From the NCBI GenBank assembly GCA_004151065.3, contig NWUY0300036588.1:33264-44034 (forward strand): 10,771 bases of DNA, given 5' to 3'. Position numbers and translations under genes: made by a program. The DNA comes from Larix sibirica. Lineage: Eukaryota; Streptophyta; Pinopsida; Pinales; Pinaceae. Positions 7,790-10,771 of the stretch are shown in pieces (within the stretch, counting starts at the first letter, position 1; the number at the start of each line of letters is the position of its first letter). The notes under the pieces are model-generated. The model saw nothing but the letters and a program-made list of their open reading frames with translations. It did not search any database and had not been told where the DNA came from.

Positions 7790-7874
7790 TGATGTGGAGC
7801 ATCCACGCTCACCTCCACTCCACCGCATTGTCTTCGAACCGTGACAGCCAGCGCATCATCTTCAAGAGCTATTG
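7790..7874. repeat. 85-bp dispersed module, copy A
   Basis: This segment (TGATGTGGAGCATCC... to ...AAGAGCTATTG) recurs at 9069-9153 in the same orientation with 6 mismatches in 85 bases and no length change. Similarity ends sharply on both sides. On the minus strand both copies keep an open frame reading QCGGVEVSVDAPH. This copy begins 48 bases after the primer binding site. Confidence 0.9.
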
Positions 7875-7882
7875 ACAGGTGT

Positions 7883-7929
7883 TGAAACGTGGCATCCTTG
7901 CATACTATTTATTGAAGGGCCACGTTTCA
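7883..7929. repeat. 11-bp perfect inverted repeat with ACGTGGC cores
   Basis: TGAAACGTGGC (7883-7893) and GCCACGTTTCA (7919-7929) are perfect reverse complements with a 25-base loop. Each arm carries ACGTGGC, the core of ABRE/G-box sites bound by plant bZIP factors. A CTATAAG lies shortly downstream (about 7941-7947), so the layout resembles a small promoter, but no gene follows. Confidence 0.6.
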
Positions 7930-8640
7930 TTATTGTGATCTATAAGAAGACAACTGATGCGATCACGAGGGAGGAAAGAGGCTTGCTGTCTTAGGGAGGC
8001 TTGCGAGTCAAATGAGTTAGGGTTGAAGGAAGAAGGCATTGGTGCCCTTCAAAATCGTCGGACGGATATTTTCTGTGGTTTTTTTGCTGTCGCATAGTTT
8101 TGGGGGACTCGTTCGTTTTGTAATTGTGGGATAGCTTGGGNAATAATTTGTGAGTGAAATTGATTTATCAAATTGCTCTTGAATAATCATTTAAATCAAA
8201 TAAATTATGTAGATTTTTAACTACATTATAGAGAACTTACACTTCGAATTTCAATGCAATTAAATATGATTATATTATTGCAATCATGTTCTCTTCAAGG
8301 TTAAAATTAACTACAATAGTTACACATAAACACTGCGGATAGCAACACCAAGTTGCACCATATTTCTTTTAAAAACCTAGTAATAAAGATCTCTTTGAAA
8401 TTGATCTTTTCATGCATTTGTATTAGCACCTAATTGAGTTATAACATACTTCAATCTTCGCCATATAAGTCATTCCAGGTTTTTTACTCAAGATTTTTAC
8501 GATTTTGCATATATCATCACTCATCACTTCATATACAATAGACACAATGAATGGTAGAGAATTGTAGAATAAAGGTATAGTTCTTAAAAAAAGACTATCT
8601 GCAAGCATTTTTGGCATTAGGTTGGTAAATAAAGAATTTG

Positions 8641-8760
8641 ATGGCGAACCTTTTGATTGATTGATTTACTCTTTTGATTATTATTAGAATCTTGTTGATA
8701 CTCCACTCTCACTTGAGAGACCCGAGTTCAAGTCCGACAACAAATTCTGGGAGGCCTGCC
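8641..8760 (+). mobile_element. Possible tRNA-derived SINE remnant
   Basis: GAGTTCAAGTCC at 8724-8735 resembles a pol III B box (GGTTCRANYCC). Just before it a hairpin CTCTC-ACTT-GAGAG (8706-8719) stands where an anticodon arm would be, and a weak A-box-like stretch (TAGAATCTTGTTGATA) ends at 8700. The T-arm does not pair well, so this is not a functional tRNA. No tail or target-site duplication was recognised. Confidence 0.35.
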
Positions 8761-8813
8761 TTGTTGTTATGGATAATCAACGCTCTCGTTATTCCATAAC
8801 ATTGTTTGTTTCA

Positions 8814-8967
8814 AAACAATAATATATCAATCACAAAGACCTTTCCATAAAAGTACAACAATGCATATATTAATAAGGTTGTTTAATGCATATATGAGTG
8901 TAAACAAACAATAATATATTAATCACAAAGACCTTTCCATAAAAGTACAACAATGCATATATTAATA
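8814..8967. repeat. 62-bp direct duplication, 92-bp period
   Basis: Copies at 8814-8875 and 8906-8967 start AAACAATAATATAT and end GCATATATTAATA, with a single mismatch (C/T) in 62 bases. The 30-base spacer contains a third short AATGCATATAT. The near identity points to a recent duplication. Confidence 0.93.
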
Positions 8968-9068
8968 GTAAGAAGTCTCGAAGGTAAGAAGTTTACAGAG
9001 GAGCCGAATAGGGCTCCAGTCCTTTGTTACCCCCTTCATACCTACTGTAAAAATTGGACTTTCCCTCA

Positions 9069-9166
9069 TGATGCGGAGCATCCACGCTCACCTCCACTCC
9101 ACCGCATTGTCCTCGAGTTGTGACAGCCAGCGCATAATCTTCAAGAGCTATTGTGATACGGAGCAT
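9069..9166. repeat. 85-bp module, copy B, plus the first 13 bp of a further unit
   Basis: Copy B occupies 9069-9153. The next 13 bases, TGATACGGAGCAT (9154-9166), repeat the first 13 bases of the unit (TGATGCGGAGCAT) with one mismatch, exactly 85 bp on. So copy B looks like one full monomer and a truncated second one of a former tandem array. The 13-mer could instead be a target-site duplication around an inserted module. Confidence 0.88.
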
Positions 9167-9689
9167 GGGATTCAGAACATAACGACTGTTTATTAAAACC
9201 CCCAATGGAAGTGACTAAACTCCCAGTTAGAGATCCGTAATCATAGGGACTAGCGGGAGCACTATGAGTTCAGGTAGGCACGACAAAAACACGGCGGCGT
9301 CATTTCTGGAGCTATATTTGGGTGGAAATCCGAAGAATAAAGGCACTGGACCTAGGCGAATGATGCAGTTTTTAGTTTTCCAATTTCTTTAGTTTTTCGA
9401 TTGTTTTTCGTTTTTTTGGAGATAGAGGAGCTCTAGGGTTGAGGCTCAATTCTCTAGTGACATTTATGCATTGAAAACACTAGTAATTTGATTTATTATC
9501 TATTCAATGAAAAAAGTCTGAATGTTTGGTTGTATCTAATTCTTCAATACACGCATTATTAGCCTTTCGTTGTATTATTTTCCTTGGTTTTACCAATTAC
9601 CTGTTTTCAGTTGTCTGAATATTGTTTGCAGCATAGTGCCTGCATCAGTTTCTAAACCAACAAATTCAGAGCTTCTCTAATTGCAGGTC
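9167..9689. other. Intergenic stretch with a 42-codon ORF and T-rich DNA
   Basis: A GC-richer patch holds a 42-codon ORF at 9264-9392 on the plus strand (starting MSSGRHDKNTAASFLELYLG). It has no known motif. It is followed by T-rich, intron-like DNA ending in TTCTCTAATTGCAG at 9685, which resembles a splice acceptor with a branch site. Joining the possible donor inside this ORF to that acceptor gives an immediate stop, so no gene is called. Confidence 0.35.
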
Positions 9690-10530
9690 TTTGACCACCC
9701 ACGACACATCACGCTCTCCCACTCTCCCACAGGCCTGCGGCCTTCTCTTTTCCGTAGCTCCGACACCACCCTTCTCTTCACGTTCCACTTCTCTCCTTCA
9801 ACTTCACCAATGCACCCTCCATCCCGCACATTCTCTCCTCCTCACACCTTACCTACGTGCTTCCCCAGTCATCTCGCATCTTCGCCTCCCTCTCCTCCAA
9901 TTCCATCGATGTCTCCTGCACTCCCACGCCATCCTCTCGTCTATCTCCTTCAAGCTACAGTTCGCGAGCCAGCCCTCCCCTCAACCCTCCCTGCACTTCT
10001 CCCTCGATCTCCTAATCCGCGCCACTCCTGCTCGTCCCACACCGTGGCCATCCTCCACTTCCCTCCTAACACCGTACAGTCCTCCCCTGTGCCCTTGTCT
10101 GCCGCTTTCTCCCACGCTGCACCACTTCTGCGGCTCTTGTTTCTCCCTGCACCATCCATCTCCACGCGCCCGTGCTCCATCTCATCCTCCACACACTGCG
10201 TAGAACCTGCTCCTCATAATTCTGCGAACCACCAGTCTTGTGCTCCTCGCTCTGTCCTCACTGCACAACCTGCTTAACACTCTAGATCCACAGTTATGCC
10301 CCAACTCCACAGTGCTCCTCTCCCTCAGTGAGTTATGCCCCCTCTCAAACATCTCCACGCAATCCGGCCCAAACACCACGTGTCATCTCTTTACACGCAC
10401 TCCAAGTCGCAACGCTTCCTCCAAGTCACAGCTCCTTCTCTAGTACATCACTTTGCACATTCCACTTCATGGGTCCATTCCCTTCACTCTTTACTCCTCT
10501 CCGATACCATTACTTTCCCTCAAAACCCTA
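9690..10530 (+). other. Pyrimidine-biased, GC-richer island, no gene called
   Basis: The plus strand is dominated by C and T in short CTCC/TCCA/CACC runs, contrasting sharply with AT-rich DNA on both sides. Two overlapping frames stay open for 170-198 codons without an ATG at their starts, giving low-complexity Pro/Ser/Leu/His text. This is what a C-rich, TA-poor strand gives by chance. One CACGTG G-box lies at 10377-10382. It could be a promoter/5' UTR, a decayed GC-rich exon or simple-sequence-derived DNA. Confidence 0.5.
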
Positions 10531-10594
10531 TATCCATCCAATAATATTTATTACTAGCATACTCCTGAAGAGGAGTAAAGAGTGAAGGGAATGG
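10475..10594. repeat. 26-bp perfect inverted repeat, 68-base loop
   Basis: CCATTCCCTTCACTCTTTAC... (10475-10500) is the exact reverse complement of 10569-10594. Outside the 26 bp, a TTCAT (10466-10470) pairs with ATGAA at 10595-10599 after a small bulge, so the stem extends to about 31 bp. The right arm lies in AT-rich DNA while the left arm belongs to the pyrimidine-rich island. This is either an inverted duplication of the island's edge or a foldback/hairpin precursor. Confidence 0.92.
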
Positions 10595-10599
10595 TATGA

Positions 10600-10771
10600 A
10601 AAGCCGAAAATAACTTAGTATATCTAAAATGAGANAAAAGTTGTGTGTATGTAGATTATATAAGTTTATGTATTGAAAGCTAGTATAGTAAATCTATAGA
10701 AATTATATTGCAAATATTAATAAGAAATAAATAGGACCTTATGCATTAAATATAAACCAATGTAATCGATG
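10600..10771. other. AT-rich terminal stretch, nothing recognised
   Basis: Short AT-rich sequence with stops in all frames and one undetermined base at 10635. No gene, repeat border or RNA was seen. Confidence 0.5.

Larger units (their letters stand above)
7743..8640. other. No gene seen; leader-like and AT-rich DNA
   Basis: The first part follows the primer binding site and would be the untranslated leader of the LTR element, but no gag ORF follows. It includes copy A of the 85-bp module and an 11-bp inverted repeat, described separately. From about 8140 the sequence is AT-rich with no coding pattern. Base 8141 is undetermined (n). Confidence 0.45.

Noticed and set aside
8701-8760. Functional tRNA gene
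   Set aside because: The T-arm does not pair and there is no acceptor stem, so at most it is a SINE remnant.
8993-9205. 70-codon minus-strand ORF containing the frame of 85-bp module copy B
   Set aside because: No recognised domain. The same module frame in copy A has different flanks, so the ORF is more likely a by-product of the repeat, although both frames being open was noted as a finding.
9681-10277. 198-codon and overlapping 170-codon open frames on the plus strand
   Set aside because: Both begin without an ATG, overlap in different frames, and encode low-complexity Pro/Ser/Leu/His text. C-rich, TA-poor sequence gives open frames by chance. A fragment with LLIRA hints at a PPR but is too weak to call.
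10569-10599. Similarity of the inverted-repeat arm to the miR482/2118 family or an NBS-LRR P-loop
   Set aside because: Only a shared GGGAATGG-like flavour. The rest does not align, so no family name is justified.

Overview
The window looks like nuclear DNA of a seed plant, most likely a conifer or another gymnosperm. The main evidence is one long intronless gene for a plant-organelle PPR protein of the PLS class. Its wording (SALVDMYAKCGSI, VSWNAMIAGYAQNG, KPDQVTFASVLSAC) is typical of the very large PPR families of land plants. It sits in AT-rich, repeat-laden intergenic DNA that holds decayed retrotransposon pieces. The species call is an inference; nothing in the window identifies a genus.

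Layout. 1-440 is AT-rich and carries a degenerate ~50-bp tandem repeat. 525-1312 holds, on the minus strand, several protein-like but stop-broken and frameshifted stretches of an unidentified decayed gene or element. 1724-2016 (minus) is the broken remnant of an E+/DYW domain. It directly follows the TAG stop of the only convincing intact gene, a 1176-codon PPR gene on the minus strand (2017-5547). A short upstream region with a 23-bp duplication (5548-5777) separates this gene from retrotransposon remnants on the plus strand: a Ty3/gypsy RT-to-RNase H piece (5778-6078) and a separate RVT_3-type RNase H piece (6657-7058). Next come a probable Ty1/copia-type LTR with an initiator-tRNA-Met-like primer binding site (about 7451-7742), a gene-poor stretch with two copies of an 85-bp module, a SINE-like B box and a 62-bp near-perfect duplication. 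From 9690 to about 10500 lies a strongly pyrimidine-biased, GC-richer island, followed by a 26-bp perfect inverted repeat and AT-rich DNA to the end.

Biology. The PPR gene probably encodes a mitochondrial (less likely plastid) sequence-specific RNA-binding protein with about 30 PPR motifs plus E1/E2. Its cytidine-deaminase-like DYW tail has been cut off by a nonsense mutation and is now decaying in the former 3' coding region, so this looks like a recent DYW-to-E conversion. Inside the array the 101-residue P-L-S period is broken once by exactly 35 residues, which leaves a chimeric L/S motif. The other elements show no sign of working together; they are a typical graveyard of mobile and repeated DNA around a single gene. 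No clearly new multi-gene system is visible.
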